DNA of 64,000 bases from Paenibacillus_D tarimensis_A (GTDB lineage Bacteria > Bacillota > Bacilli > Paenibacillales > Paenibacillaceae). A program made the position numbers and the translations under genes. Below the pieces are notes generated by a model that saw only the letters and a program-made list of their open reading frames with translations, did not search any database and was not told the DNA's origin. The stretch is taken from contig CP166298.1 in the NCBI GenBank assembly GCA_041281825.1, positions 1,860,001 to 1,924,000 on the forward strand, given 5' to 3'. This document shows, piece by piece, positions 1-8,623 of the stretch (position 1 is its first letter; every line of letters begins with the position of its first letter).

Positions 1-263
1 TTTTTTGACATGAGAAAGTGTAAGATTTCAAGGAGATAATAGAAGGAGGGGGACGGTCGGAAAGTCTATGTGCCGCAACAGCGGAGGCCATCCCCATTTC
101 CTTCCTCAAGCTCAATATAACCATCGATCGGTGGATGCTGCAGGGAAGAGTTGGCTCAGAAGAGTCTATGCACATGCCAAGTGTTAGAGCAGGATTCAAA
201 CTTCTACGGCTAATTGTTGCCCCAGCGGGCAATTGAGCGTAATATAAGTATAATATGTAAATG
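1..263. other. Intergenic stretch upstream of the aminotransferase
   Basis: No gene is supported here. A 39-codon frame (68-187) has no recognisable product. A TATAAT hexamer lies at 249-254, but no -35 box sits at a suitable distance, the nearest candidate TTGAGC being only 10 bases away. The stretch may contain the promoter of the following gene. Confidence 0.4.
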
Positions 264-300
264 GAGACTTTGAGCTCTCAAAGATCCCTATGTCAGGAGG
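264..300 (+). repeat. Short hairpin-SD repeat, copy 1
   Basis: The hairpin has stem CTTTGAG (268-274) and CTCAAAG (277-283), followed by ATCCCTATGTC and AGGAGG (295-300). The same module recurs at about 11.7, 34.9, 40.3-40.6, 43.7 and 47.4 kb. Here it supplies the ribosome binding site of the aminotransferase gene, and the ATG at 261 is part of the repeat and not a start. Confidence 0.85.
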
Positions 301-311
301 AAGTTGCGACG

Positions 312-1508
312 ATGGAGTACCGGTTTTCAGGCAGAGTGGGACAGATGAAATCTTCGGCAGTCCGGGAGATTTTAAAACTAACGCAAGGCAAAGAAATCAT
401 TTCATTCGCGGGAGGGCTTCCCGCTGAAGAGCTGTTTCCGCTGGAAGCTGTCCGTGAGGCGGCGGAGCGTGTCTTTGCCGGCGGACGGGGGACATTGCAA
501 TACGGGTTGACGGAAGGGTATTTGCCGCTTCGGGAGCAGCTATGCGTGCGAATGAGCGACAAAGGGATGCCTGTCGATCCCGATCAGATGATATTAACGA
601 CCGGCTCCCAACAAGCGATCGACCTGATAACGCGCGTTATGACCGATCCGGGCGATATTGTGCTTGTCGAGAATCCGACCTACCTCGCGAGCCTGCAAGT
701 GTTTGAAATGTACGGGCTCCGCGTTGTTCCGGTGGAAAGCGATAAAGACGGCATGATCATCGAAGAGGCGGAGCGCCTGATGAAACAGCTTCGACCGAAG
801 CTGGTTTATATCGTTCCGACCTTTGGCAATCCAACAGGCAGGACATGGAGCCTGGAGCGCAGGCAGGGGCTTGTTCGTCTAAGCAGGCAGTTCGGCATCC
901 CGATCGTGGAGGACGACCCGTACGGCGATATAAGGTTCGATCCGGGTGCGAATTATCCGACGCTGTTCTCCTTGGAAGGAAGAGCGGACGGGGGATCGGT
1001 TATCTATCTGGGGAGCTTCTCGAAAACGGTTGCCCCGGCGCTTCGGACGGGGTGGGCGATCGGGGACCGGAATGTCATCCGCATGATGGCGAAGGCGAAA
1101 CAAGCGGCCGACTTGCATTCGAGCACGCTCGATCAGCAGACCCTTGACCAGCTGCTGAAACATTTCCCGCTTGATGTCCATATCCGCAGCATTGCGGCCG
1201 CTTACGGCTCGCGGATGCGCGATATGCAGCGGCTGCTGCGGGAGCAAAGTTTGATGGATGTAAGCTGGGTGGAGCCGCAGGGCGGCATGTTTATTTGGCT
1301 TGAACTGCCGGAAGCGCTTGACGCGGAAGCGCTGCTGCGCGCAGCCGTCGCTAAAGGGGTCGCTTTCGTGCCGGGTGCGCCTTTCTTTGCGGCCGAACCG
1401 AAGAGAAATACGGCCCGGCTGAATTTCACGTACACCGAAGGCGATCGGATGAGGGAAGGAATCGCACGATTCTGTGAGGCGGTTGATGAATTTACGGCGA
1501 GATGTTAG
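312..1508 (+). CDS. PLP-dependent aminotransferase (LysN/2-aminoadipate type, class I/II fold)
   Basis: This is a fold-type I PLP enzyme, most like the stand-alone MocR-type aminotransferases that transfer amino groups between 2-oxoglutarate and amino acids. It has the N-terminal ISFAGGLP motif, the NPTG motif (about residues 195-198), EDDPYGD for the cofactor aspartate, and GSFSKT with the Schiff-base lysine at residue 238. It has no N-terminal GntR DNA-binding domain, so it is an enzyme and not a MocR regulator. The start at ATG 312 is chosen because AGGAGG at 295-300 precedes it by 11 bases. The longer frame starting at 261 only translates the hairpin repeat. The substrate cannot be told from the sequence. 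Confidence 0.9.
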   Translation: MEYRFSGRVGQMKSSAVREILKLTQGKEIISFAGGLPAEELFPLEAVREAAERVFAGGRGTLQYGLTEGYLPLREQLCVRMSDKGMPVDPDQMILTTGSQQAIDLITRVMTDPGDIVLVENPTYLASLQVFEMYGLRVVPVESDKDGMIIEEAERLMKQLRPKLVYIVPTFGNPTGRTWSLERRQGLVRLSRQFGIPIVEDDPYGDIRFDPGANYPTLFSLEGRADGGSVIYLGSFSKTVAPALRTGWAIGDRNVIRMMAKAKQAADLHSSTLDQQTLDQLLKHFPLDVHIRSIAAAYGSRMRDMQRLLREQSLMDVSWVEPQGGMFIWLELPEALDAEALLRAAVAKGVAFVPGAPFFAAEPKRNTARLNFTYTEGDRMREGIARFCEAVDEFTARC

Positions 1509-1563
1509 TGGCGGAGCAGCTAAGGACGGCACGACCCAACTGCAGTCAGGGTTTAGGGTATTG

Positions 1564-2313
1564 CTAACGGATCGTGCCGGGCGTCAGACGTTTCTGATCG
1601 TCTGATGAGGCTAGCCATACGGCGACCACATCGGCATACTGCTCGAGCGCTGCGGAGCCGGCAGGCCGCAAACCGTATACTCCCCGCGAGATCCGCTCGA
1701 ACCACCCGTAGTAATCGTTGCGCAGCAGCTCTGCGGCGCGGCGGTACCCGGTGAATTCCGCAACCTGGCGGGGGGCGAGCTGTCCGTGCTGCTGCAGCGT
1801 CCATGCGCATTGAAGCGCTTTTTCCCGGTACGCGGTTATGAGTTTCCGTTTACTGACGCCGCCCACATTATAATCGCCGCTCCGCTCCTTGAATTCATGG
1901 ATTAATTTGGCCTGCCGGGAAGGCCGTCGCGATTTGCGCGGATAATCCCCAGGCTCGCAAAGCATTTCGACAAGCGGCGGTTTTGTTTTAAAAAAGGTGA
2001 CGGTCATAAGGCCGATGCCGAGCATTCTGCATAACTCGGAGAGATCGCCGAAACGCTGGTTGTGAGAGCCGCTTTTTTTGCGGTTGCGTTCCACGGCAAG
2101 CACGACACGATCGCAAATCCGCAAACGTTCGACCCCCTGCAGCAGCAGGGCCAGGTTGAACGTTTTTTTCATTTCTACAATAAACATTTCACCGTCCTCC
2201 GGACGGATTGCGACAAGATCGCAATGCAGGATTTCACTTTTCACTTCGAAACCCCGTTGTTCAAAGAACGATTTGACCGGACCGTACAGCTCGGCCTCCT
2301 GTTTGACGGCCAA
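1564..2313 (-). CDS. DUF2161 protein, putative PD-(D/E)XK-type phosphodiesterase
   Basis: The protein has 249 residues and matches the DUF2161 family, predicted to have a PD-(D/E)XK nuclease fold. The catalytic pattern is visible as Asp32 in CDLVAIRP followed by Glu47 and Lys49 in FIVEMKKTF. The C-terminal half is basic and contains a helix-turn-helix-like stretch (about 165-215) that may bind nucleic acid. The start is TTG with AGAGGGGG upstream. It is convergent with the aminotransferase, 55 bases apart, and divergent from prkA. The substrate is unknown; nuclease activity is inferred from the family only. Confidence 0.8.
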   Translation of the reverse strand: MAVKQEAELYGPVKSFFEQRGFEVKSEILHCDLVAIRPEDGEMFIVEMKKTFNLALLLQGVERLRICDRVVLAVERNRKKSGSHNQRFGDLSELCRMLGIGLMTVTFFKTKPPLVEMLCEPGDYPRKSRRPSRQAKLIHEFKERSGDYNVGGVSKRKLITAYREKALQCAWTLQQHGQLAPRQVAEFTGYRRAAELLRNDYYGWFERISRGVYGLRPAGSAALEQYADVVAVWLASSDDQKRLTPGTIR

Positions 2314-2360
2314 ATGCTTTGCCCCCTCTCGCTCCCATATGTAGGTTAAAAATATGTACC

Positions 2361-2388
2361 ATTATATCATAGAGGCGTGCGGCAATAA
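2361..2388 (-). promoter_or_regulatory. Predicted sigma-A promoter of the DUF2161 gene
   Basis: Reading the minus strand, TATAAT (2361-2366) is preceded by TGA as an extended -10. A weak -35 TTATTG (2383-2388) lies 16 bases upstream. The implied leader is about 40 bases. Confidence 0.5.
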
Positions 2389-2567
2389 TTTCATTTTCGT
2401 CGGGAAATGACGAAATGAGGATAAAAATATGGGGCAATTTCGTCCTCGGAAATGCATAGGTATGTAGTACTCGGAAAATTAGTTAGCGCTGCTTGGGCGT
2501 GAGTAAGCGATAGTGTCGTAAGAGCAGGGCATTGCACAACGTGAGTGATGGGAGGAGGCTTACCCGC

Positions 2568-4463
2568 ATGGATATTTTTAAACGGATTTCGGAGTATAGG
2601 GCAGAGAGTGAGAAGCTCGCTTGGACAGGGACGTTCAAGGAATATATCGAACTGCTTGGCAAAGACCCGACCCCTGCCATGACGGCGCATGCGAGGGTGT
2701 ATGAAATGATTAAAGCATACGGGGTGGAGGAGGTCGGTGGAACAAAGCGTTACAAGTTTTTTGAACAGGAGATTTTCGGTCTTGACCGCACAATAGAGAA
2801 GCTGGTCGAGGAGTATTTTCACTCTGCGGCGCGCAGGCTTGACGTAAGGAAACGGATATTGCTTCTCATGGGCCCGGTGAGCGGCGGTAAATCAACGATT
2901 GTGACATTGTTGAAAAAAGGTCTTGAAAGATTCTCCCGAACGCACGGCGGTGCCGTGTACGCCATTCAGGGATGTCCGATGCATGAAGAACCGCTGCATT
3001 TGATCCCGCATGAGCTCCGGCCTGATATTGAGAAAACGCTCGGCGTCCGGATCGAGGGCAATCTGTGTCCGTCCTGTCAGATGAGATTAAAGACGGAATA
3101 TAACGGAAATATCGAAAATGTAATGGTGGAGCGGGTGCTCATCTCTGAGGACAATCGGGTCGGCATTGGCACGTTCAGTCCGTCGGATCCGAAATCCCAG
3201 GATATTGCTGATTTGACGGGAAGTATCGACTTCTCCACAATTACGGAGTATGGCTCGGAATCCGATCCGAGAGCCTACCGGTTCGACGGCGAGCTGAATA
3301 AAGCCAACCGGGGGTTAATGGAGTTCCAGGAAATGCTCAAGTGCGACGAGAAATTTTTGTGGAACCTGCTTTCCTTAACGCAGGAAGGAAATTTTAAAGC
3401 GGGCCGGTTTGCGCTCATTTCCGCGGATGAACTGATCGTCGCGCATACGAACGAATCGGAGTATAAGGCGTTTATCAGCAATAAGAAAAATGAGGCGCTC
3501 CAATCGCGGATGATCGTAATGCCGGTTCCTTATAACCTGAAAGTGTCGGAGGAAGAAAAGATCTACTCGAAGCTTATCGGACAGAGCGATATGAAACATA
3601 TTCACATTGCACCGCATACGCTGCGAGCTTCGGCGATTTTTTCGATCATGACCCGATTGAAAGAAACGAAGAAGCAGGGGATGGATCTGGTCAAGAAGAT
3701 GCGCATGTATGACGGGGAAGAGGTTGAGGGGTACAAGGATGCGGATTTGAAGGAAATGCAGAACGAGTATATTGAAGAAGGTATGACCGGCATCGATCCG
3801 CGTTACGTTATTAACCGAATTTCCAGCGCGCTGATCAAGCAGGATCTTCAATGCATCAATGCGCTTGATGTACTCCGCGCCTTGAAGGAGGGGCTGGACC
3901 AGCATCCGTCGATTACGAAAGAAGAGCGGGAAAAATATTTGAATTTCATCTCGGTTGCCCGCAAGGAATACGATAATTTAGCCAAGAAGGAAGTGCAGAA
4001 GGCGTTTGTTTACTCGTTTGAGGAGTCGGCCCGCACGTTGTTCGAAAACTATCTGGACAATATTGAGGCTTACTGCAACTGGTCGAAGATCAAAGATCCG
4101 CTGACAGGGGAAGAGATGGATCCCGATGAGCGTCTGATGCGGTCGATCGAAGAGCAGATCGGAATATCGGAAAATGCGAAGAAAGCCTTCCGGGAAGAAA
4201 TATTGATTCGTATCTCCTCCTATTCGCGAAAAGGCAAAAAATTCGACTTCTCCAGCCACGACAGATTGCGCGAAGCGATTGAGAAGAAGCTGTTTACGGA
4301 TTTGAAGGATATCGTCAAAATTACAACGTCAACGAAAACACCGGATGAAAATCAATTGAAACGGATCAATGAAGTGACCAAACGATTGATCGACGAACAC
4401 AACTACTGCCCGGTCTGCGCGAACGAGCTGCTAAGGTATGTCGGAAGTTTGCTGAACAGGTAA
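2568..4463 (+). CDS. prkA: PrkA family serine protein kinase / AAA+ protein
   Basis: At 631 residues the protein has the same length as Bacillus subtilis PrkA, a forespore protein needed for normal sporulation. It has an N-terminal AAA+ module with Walker A GPVSGGKST at 102-110, and a C-terminal PrkA domain. PrkA has been described both as a serine kinase and as an AAA+ protease-like protein; the sequence does not decide between these. The start at ATG 2568 follows GGAGGAGG (2551-2558) and aligns with MDI at the N-terminus of the family, so the 12 extra codons from 2532 are rejected. In many relatives prkA neighbours yhbH and spoVR, which here lie 4.4 and 9.4 kb away in the opposite orientation. 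Confidence 0.95.
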   Translation: MDIFKRISEYRAESEKLAWTGTFKEYIELLGKDPTPAMTAHARVYEMIKAYGVEEVGGTKRYKFFEQEIFGLDRTIEKLVEEYFHSAARRLDVRKRILLLMGPVSGGKSTIVTLLKKGLERFSRTHGGAVYAIQGCPMHEEPLHLIPHELRPDIEKTLGVRIEGNLCPSCQMRLKTEYNGNIENVMVERVLISEDNRVGIGTFSPSDPKSQDIADLTGSIDFSTITEYGSESDPRAYRFDGELNKANRGLMEFQEMLKCDEKFLWNLLSLTQEGNFKAGRFALISADELIVAHTNESEYKAFISNKKNEALQSRMIVMPVPYNLKVSEEEKIYSKLIGQSDMKHIHIAPHTLRASAIFSIMTRLKETKKQGMDLVKKMRMYDGEEVEGYKDADLKEMQNEYIEEGMTGIDPRYVINRISSALIKQDLQCINALDVLRALKEGLDQHPSITKEEREKYLNFISVARKEYDNLAKKEVQKAFVYSFEESARTLFENYLDNIEAYCNWSKIKDPLTGEEMDPDERLMRSIEEQIGISENAKKAFREEILIRISSYSRKGKKFDFSSHDRLREAIEKKLFTDLKDIVKITTSTKTPDENQLKRINEVTKRLIDEHNYCPVCANELLRYVGSLLNR

Positions 4464-4517
4464 ACCATTGCCAACGGATGTTTTCCCGGTTCACCTTTTA
4501 TACAGTCATTGTCAGGT

Positions 4518-4553
4518 AAAAGCACCGCTTAATTGAGAAGCGGTGCTTTTTTT
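4518..4553 (+). terminator. Intrinsic terminator of prkA
   Basis: The hairpin AAGCACCGCTT / AAGCGGTGCTT has a 7-base loop and is followed by a T-run. Confidence 0.9.
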
Positions 4554-4677
4554 ATTTAAGGCTATGTTAAACTTTGTTGTTGATTTTATTAAGCTAACTG
4601 GCAGTTTAGCAGCAACCAAAACCAGTAATCGTGAGTATAACTAGTAGGAATCAGATGAGAAAGGAGTAAGTTATGTA

Positions 4678-4980
4678 ATGAACGAATTGATAATAACAAT
4701 TACATCTCAGTGTGAAAAGCTTTCTGAAAATGAGATGAAAATGGTAACCGATGGCCTATCAAGAGGGTTTGAGAGGCAAATTCAAAATTTAATCCCAGAA
4801 CTCACAACATTTAATCAAGATGAACTGGTTGTCATTAGTAATGTAATAAGTGGACTAATTCTTACTAAAGAGAATGTACCTGATATTATAGAAGTTTATG
4901 AACGAGTAAAGGGTAGTGATTTACCCAATAAAATCTCTTTTGGTCGGATGATAAAAGATCAAACCAACGGAGAACGTTAG
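4678..4980 (+). CDS. Small hypothetical protein in AT-rich block
   Basis: This 100-residue acidic protein is not recognised. It looks helical and soluble, with no signal peptide or membrane segment. AAGGAG lies about 11 bases upstream of the ATG. Base composition is much richer in AT than the flanking genes, as for the next two genes. The stop codon sits within an inverted pair CGTTAGC (4975-4981) and GCTAACG (5014-5020). Related GCTAAC motifs occur before this gene (about 4593) and after the acetyltransferase gene (about 5914), which suggests acquired cassette-like genes. Confidence 0.6.
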   Translation: MNELIITITSQCEKLSENEMKMVTDGLSRGFERQIQNLIPELTTFNQDELVVISNVISGLILTKENVPDIIEVYERVKGSDLPNKISFGRMIKDQTNGER

Positions 4981-5096
4981 CTGAATAACAACACGATCGG
5001 CTGCCTCTTCCACGCTAACGGGCAGTCTACGTTAATGAGCAGCTGCTTTTAGAAGGAAATCCATTGGTTTATAACGAATATGTCATATAGAGAGAG

Positions 5097-5294
5097 ATGA
5101 GATTGATGTATGACTATATAAGCATCCATTCTGATGATTACACAATAAAAGTAACGTCGAGGAATTTGGAACATTACTTAATTAGTTATCTAGGTTTTGA
5201 AAAAATTAGTCATCTAACATTTTACAAAGAACTCCATGGCGAGCCAATCAAGGTAAGAGGCATTCCTGCTAAACTAGATGGTAGCTACGCGTAA
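5097..5294 (+). CDS. Small hypothetical protein in AT-rich block
   Basis: This frame encodes 65 residues starting MRLMYDYISIHSDD. It is not recognised. The ribosome binding site is weak (GAGAGAG), and the ATG at 5106 is an alternative start. The gene lies 46 bases before the acetyltransferase gene in the same AT-rich block and may be transcribed with it. It could also be a shortened remnant. Confidence 0.45.
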   Translation: MRLMYDYISIHSDDYTIKVTSRNLEHYLISYLGFEKISHLTFYKELHGEPIKVRGIPAKLDGSYA

Positions 5295-5340
5295 ACTCGG
5301 CGAAATTATTTACAAATGCTTGGCTTAAGGAGATTTTTAC

Positions 5341-5856
5341 ATGACTGAAATTCGTTGGGCTCAGCTGGAAGATACCCGAGAGCTGGGCTTTGTTCACTCA
5401 GAGGCTTACCGAAATGCTTATCAAGGAATAATGCCTGATGAATATCTGAATCAGGTTACTCCCAACGTCAGTGAGAGGTATTTTTATAACGCTCTTGTTA
5501 AAGAGACAGAACATATAGCAATTGTGCTAAATGATAATAAAGCAGTAGGTTACATGATGCTAAAAGCCTGTAGCGACAATGATTTGGAAAAAACCAGTGG
5601 TGAAATTTCGGCAATATACCTTCTTGAAAATTACAGGGGCATTGGACTTGGAAAGCAGTTGCTGAACTGGGGAATAGAAAAATTAAAAGATTTTGGATTC
5701 AATATCATAGTATTATGGGTGCTAAAAGAAAACATATACGCTATCAGGTTTTATGAACAGCAAGGTTTTGTGCTCGACGGAACCGAGAGAATAATCATTA
5801 GAGGAAGAGAATTGATTCAGGTAAGATATCTAAAGATACTGCAGGATAGTCATTAA
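5341..5856 (+). CDS. GNAT family N-acetyltransferase
   Basis: The 171-residue protein has the GNAT fold. Motif A is visible as ISAIYLLENYRGIGLGKQLL, with the R-G-x-G-x-G acetyl-CoA pyrophosphate loop, and motif B as IYAIRFYEQQGFV near the C-terminus. It acetylates an unknown small molecule or peptide. TTAAGGAGATTTTTAC just before the ATG provides the ribosome binding site. Codon use is AT-rich, unlike the flanking sporulation genes, which fits acquisition by transfer. Confidence 0.85.
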   Translation: MTEIRWAQLEDTRELGFVHSEAYRNAYQGIMPDEYLNQVTPNVSERYFYNALVKETEHIAIVLNDNKAVGYMMLKACSDNDLEKTSGEISAIYLLENYRGIGLGKQLLNWGIEKLKDFGFNIIVLWVLKENIYAIRFYEQQGFVLDGTERIIIRGRELIQVRYLKILQDSH

Positions 5857-5934
5857 CGTTATATCGTAAACGATATGAAGAAAAACACGTTATGGGCATT
5901 ATAAACTTCTACGCTAACGAAGACAATAGTTCAT

Positions 5935-5965
5935 AAACCGCTTAATGATATGGCGGTTTTTCTTT
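5935..5965 (+). terminator. Intrinsic terminator after the GNAT gene
   Basis: The stem AAACCGC / GCGGTTT has an 11-base loop and is followed by TTCTTTT. Confidence 0.75.
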
Positions 5966-6035
5966 TGTCCAGAAATCAACAATGAAGGATAACAGAGCCT
6001 TGTTTAATATATGTCATGAAAGTTGACGTTAAATA

Positions 6036-6512
6036 GTGTGGTCAGTAAATCAGGCGGAGCTTAAAAGGCCGGGGGTTTATGAGTGGTTAAAGAACCTGTC
6101 GGACCGCATCCGTACCGAATTTGTCTATGACCCTTACGCGACGGACGTTCAGACAAAGGTTTCCGATATGATCGGTACGAGAAGAGGCGTATGCCAGGAT
6201 TTTGCGTATCTGATGATCGCAATCTGCCGTGCCAGCCGTATTCCGGTCCGTTATGTGAGCGGTTTTTATCGGAAATCTGCAGGGCAGAAACCCTGATTCG
6301 AACATGCTTCCCATGCATGGATAGAGGAGTTCGTACCCGGTAGAGGGTGGTGCAGCTTTGGTCCTACGAACGCGGAGCCTGTTGGCGAACGATATGTAAA
6401 GCTGGGGCACGGAAGGGATTATAAGGATATTGTGCCCGTTAAAGGCGTTTATCGAGGTACGGGGCTGCAAACGCTGAACGTTACGGTTGACGTCCGGCAA
6501 TTAGCCGATTAA
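6036..6512 (+). pseudogene. Broken transglutaminase-like protein gene
   Basis: Translation gives the core of a bacterial transglutaminase-like (papain-fold) domain. It has the active Cys in TRRGVCQDFAYLM and then an in-frame TGA (6294-6296). The same frame continues to 6512 with the His region ASHAWIEEF and GWCSFGPTN. The usual aspartate of the DPTN motif is replaced by glycine. The N-terminal domain normally found in full-length members is absent. With the start lost, one premature stop and one catalytic residue changed, the gene is most likely dead. The GTG at 6036 has no convincing ribosome binding site. Confidence 0.8.
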
Positions 6513-6567
6513 TCGGGCCTCCCCGACAGGCAAAAGTATGGGTCGCGGTCGGGCGTTATTCTTAAAA

Positions 6568-6619
6568 GATAAGCCCGTATAAGTTTCACCTTATACAGGC
6601 TTATCTTTCTTCGCGAAAC
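6568..6619. repeat. Palindromic GATAAG element, copy 1
   Basis: The arms GATAAGCCCGTATAAG (6568-6583) and CTTATACAGGCTTATC (6590-6605) pair with one mismatch around a TTTCAC loop. The flank is TTTCTTCGCGAAAC. A second copy with a longer loop lies at 63746-63836. It may act as a terminator for the upstream remnant. Confidence 0.7.
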
Positions 6620-6719
6620 TATGTTGTTCCGCCAAGGACGTCGGAGCCGTTGCTGCTTTCTAGTAGACTGATCCATAAATATCGATTGTACTAAGTTTGC
6701 CCCGTTGGATCCGCTGCGG

Positions 6720-6880
6720 GTCTGGTTTGTGCTTCCGATCGCTGTTGTCCCCAGATTCTTTGATTATCTAACCTCTTTAGCTGTAACAATCTGGGCGACA
6801 AGAGGACGAAAGTGAATGCTTCCGAAGCAGCTTTCTTGCAGAAAGCTTGTAGCTAGCGCTTCTCCAGCACGAATCCGGCC
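6720..6880. repeat. Long palindromic element, copy 1 (161 bases)
   Basis: This element is closely similar to 11667-11861. The outer arms (GGTTTGTGCT and AGCACGAATCC), the inner arms (6745-6757 with 6788-6801), a central GCTTCCGAAGC palindrome and GCTTTCT-TGC-AGAAAGC are all shared. It lies just beyond the 3' end of spoVR. The remaining bases of the 6513-6935 gap hold the other palindrome at 6568 and nothing else recognisable. Confidence 0.8.
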
Positions 6881-6935
6881 CCTCCACTTCTCATTCAACA
6901 AAACCACTATTATTTCATTATTTTTGATCGCTCTA

Positions 6936-8381
6936 CTAGATGAATTTCCGGCTTGTTTTCTTGCCGTCGCAGCTGAAGATTATCGGCTTATCCTCGACGA
7001 CGGTTTCGAGATGAACGGTTTTTCCCCATAATTTCACTACATATGGCATCGTCCGTTCGACGTACTTCAAATCGAGCTCCACGCCTTCATACTGGTGCTG
7101 CAAGTAGAGCTCCCCGTTCCGGTTATGGTTGCCGTCTTTGATAGTGATATACGGGAATCCGCCGTTAACTCTGGAGAAGACGAGCTGATCACGAATATTT
7201 TCCCAAGTTTTATCGGTAATTTTCCATTCTGGCCCTTTTTTCTCGAAAATATACAGATCCAGATCATCAACAAGCTTCTTGGATAAGTAATTCCGGAGGA
7301 AGGAAAGATCGGAGTCGATTTCCCTCACTTCGAATATTTTTTCTCTCCCTTTTCCCGGCATGCGGCCGAACCGTTCCCGTTCCTCATCAGTCGGATTATC
7401 CCATCGTTTTTCGATGTCCTCGAATATTTTAAGGCCCAAATAATACGGATTGAGGCTGTGCGTGGAGGGCTGTACGACCGCCGAATTCAAATGGGCAAAT
7501 TCGATCGTCTCTTCACTGGTCAGGTCAAGCTCCCGGATAATCCGTTGATGCCAGTAGGAAGCCCAGCCTTCATTCATAATCTTCGTTTCAATTTGGGGCC
7601 AGAAATAGAGCATCTCATCGCGCAGCATCGACATAATGTCCCGCTGCCAATCTTCCAGTACTGTAGAATATTCCTCTATAAACCAGACGATATCCTTCTC
7701 CGGTTCCGGAGGAAAACGCTTTGTTTCTTCCTTGGGGTTGTTTGGCTTTTTTTGCTCGTCAAGCTCCCATAATTCCTCATATTTCGTTTGAAATGCGGCG
7801 TTCTTGGGCGCCGGCTCTTGATCTTTATTCTGTTTCTTAACCATTTCGATGTATCTGGCTTTGTCGATCTGATAGGGCTTGAACAGCGTTGGATCAATGT
7901 GCTCCTGAATGGCAAGGACGGCATCGATGAAATGCTCGACTTCTTCAGTGCCGTACATCATTTCATATTGTGCGACGCGTTCGGCGGTGGCCGACATGCT
8001 GTCCACCATATTCCGGTTCGAGCGGCTGAAGCGGGCGTTGTTTTTGAAAAAATCGCAGTGTGCCAGCACATGCGCGACGATCAGTTTATTTTGAATAAGC
8101 GAATTGCCGTCCAATAAAAAGGCGAAGCACGGATTGGAATTGATGACAAGCTCATAAATTTTGCTGAGCCCGAGGTCGTACTGCATTTTCATTTTGTGAA
8201 ACGTCTTGCCGAAGCTCCAATGACTGAATCGTGTCGGCATGCCGTATGCGCCGAAAGTGTAAATAATGTCCGAAGGACAAATTTCATAACGCATGGGATA
8301 AAAATCGAGCCCGAAACCGGAGGCGATTTCGGTAATTTCGTCAATGGCCTTCTCAAGCTGGCGTATTTCGTCCTGATTCAT
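6936..8381 (-). CDS. spoVR: SpoVR family stage V sporulation protein
   Basis: The protein has 481 residues; the Bacillus subtilis homologue has about 470. SpoVR is a mother-cell protein linked to spore cortex formation. Family sequences such as GLDFYPMRYEICP, AHVLAHCDFFKNN and EGWASYWHQRI (whose His suggests metal or cofactor binding) are clear. The start at ATG 8381 follows GGGGAGG by 10 bases; the longer frame from 8411 is rejected. The gene is oriented opposite to prkA. A good sigma-E promoter lies upstream at 8465-8493, in keeping with mother-cell expression. Confidence 0.95.
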   Translation of the reverse strand: MNQDEIRQLEKAIDEITEIASGFGLDFYPMRYEICPSDIIYTFGAYGMPTRFSHWSFGKTFHKMKMQYDLGLSKIYELVINSNPCFAFLLDGNSLIQNKLIVAHVLAHCDFFKNNARFSRSNRNMVDSMSATAERVAQYEMMYGTEEVEHFIDAVLAIQEHIDPTLFKPYQIDKARYIEMVKKQNKDQEPAPKNAAFQTKYEELWELDEQKKPNNPKEETKRFPPEPEKDIVWFIEEYSTVLEDWQRDIMSMLRDEMLYFWPQIETKIMNEGWASYWHQRIIRELDLTSEETIEFAHLNSAVVQPSTHSLNPYYLGLKIFEDIEKRWDNPTDEERERFGRMPGKGREKIFEVREIDSDLSFLRNYLSKKLVDDLDLYIFEKKGPEWKITDKTWENIRDQLVFSRVNGGFPYITIKDGNHNRNGELYLQHQYEGVELDLKYVERTMPYVVKLWGKTVHLETVVEDKPIIFSCDGKKTSRKFI

Positions 8382-8464
8382 TCCTGCGCATCCTCCCCAA
8401 GGAGATTCCACTCCCAGATGTTATGACGGTAAAAGACGTTTCTACATGTCACTTATTTCTATTA

Positions 8465-8493
8465 TATGTATGGGAACCGGTTAAGGATTATGC
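8465..8493 (-). promoter_or_regulatory. Predicted sigma-E promoter of spoVR
   Basis: On the minus strand, GCATAAT (8487-8493) matches the sigma-E -35 consensus KMATATT at 6 of 7 positions. CATACATA (8465-8472) matches CATACANT at 7 of 8. They are separated by 14 bases, the standard spacing. The leader is about 75 bases. Confidence 0.7.
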
Positions 8494-8623
8494 GGCCAAG
8501 TAAGGATCTCCGTCATTCGATAATAGAAATAGAAGGCAGAACTGAGAAAAAGGTGATATATTATTTAAGAATGTAACTTATATCGCATAATTAACATTGA
8601 ATATAAAAGGAGCTAGTGAACCG

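Noticed and set aside
68..187. 39-codon frame near the left edge
   Set aside because: Too short, unrecognised, and without a ribosome binding site at suitable distance.
261..311. Longer N-terminus for the aminotransferase from ATG 261
   Set aside because: The extra 17 codons are the hairpin repeat, and the AGGAGG at 295 lies downstream of this ATG.
4560..5970. True integron attC sites around the AT-rich genes
   Set aside because: The GTTAGC and GCTAAC boxes are in the wrong order and not full core sites, and no integrase is present. Reported only as cassette-like.
6816..7031. Plus-strand frame of 71 codons before spoVR's 3' end
   Set aside because: It lies in the palindromic repeat and overlaps the end of spoVR. 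It has no ribosome binding site.
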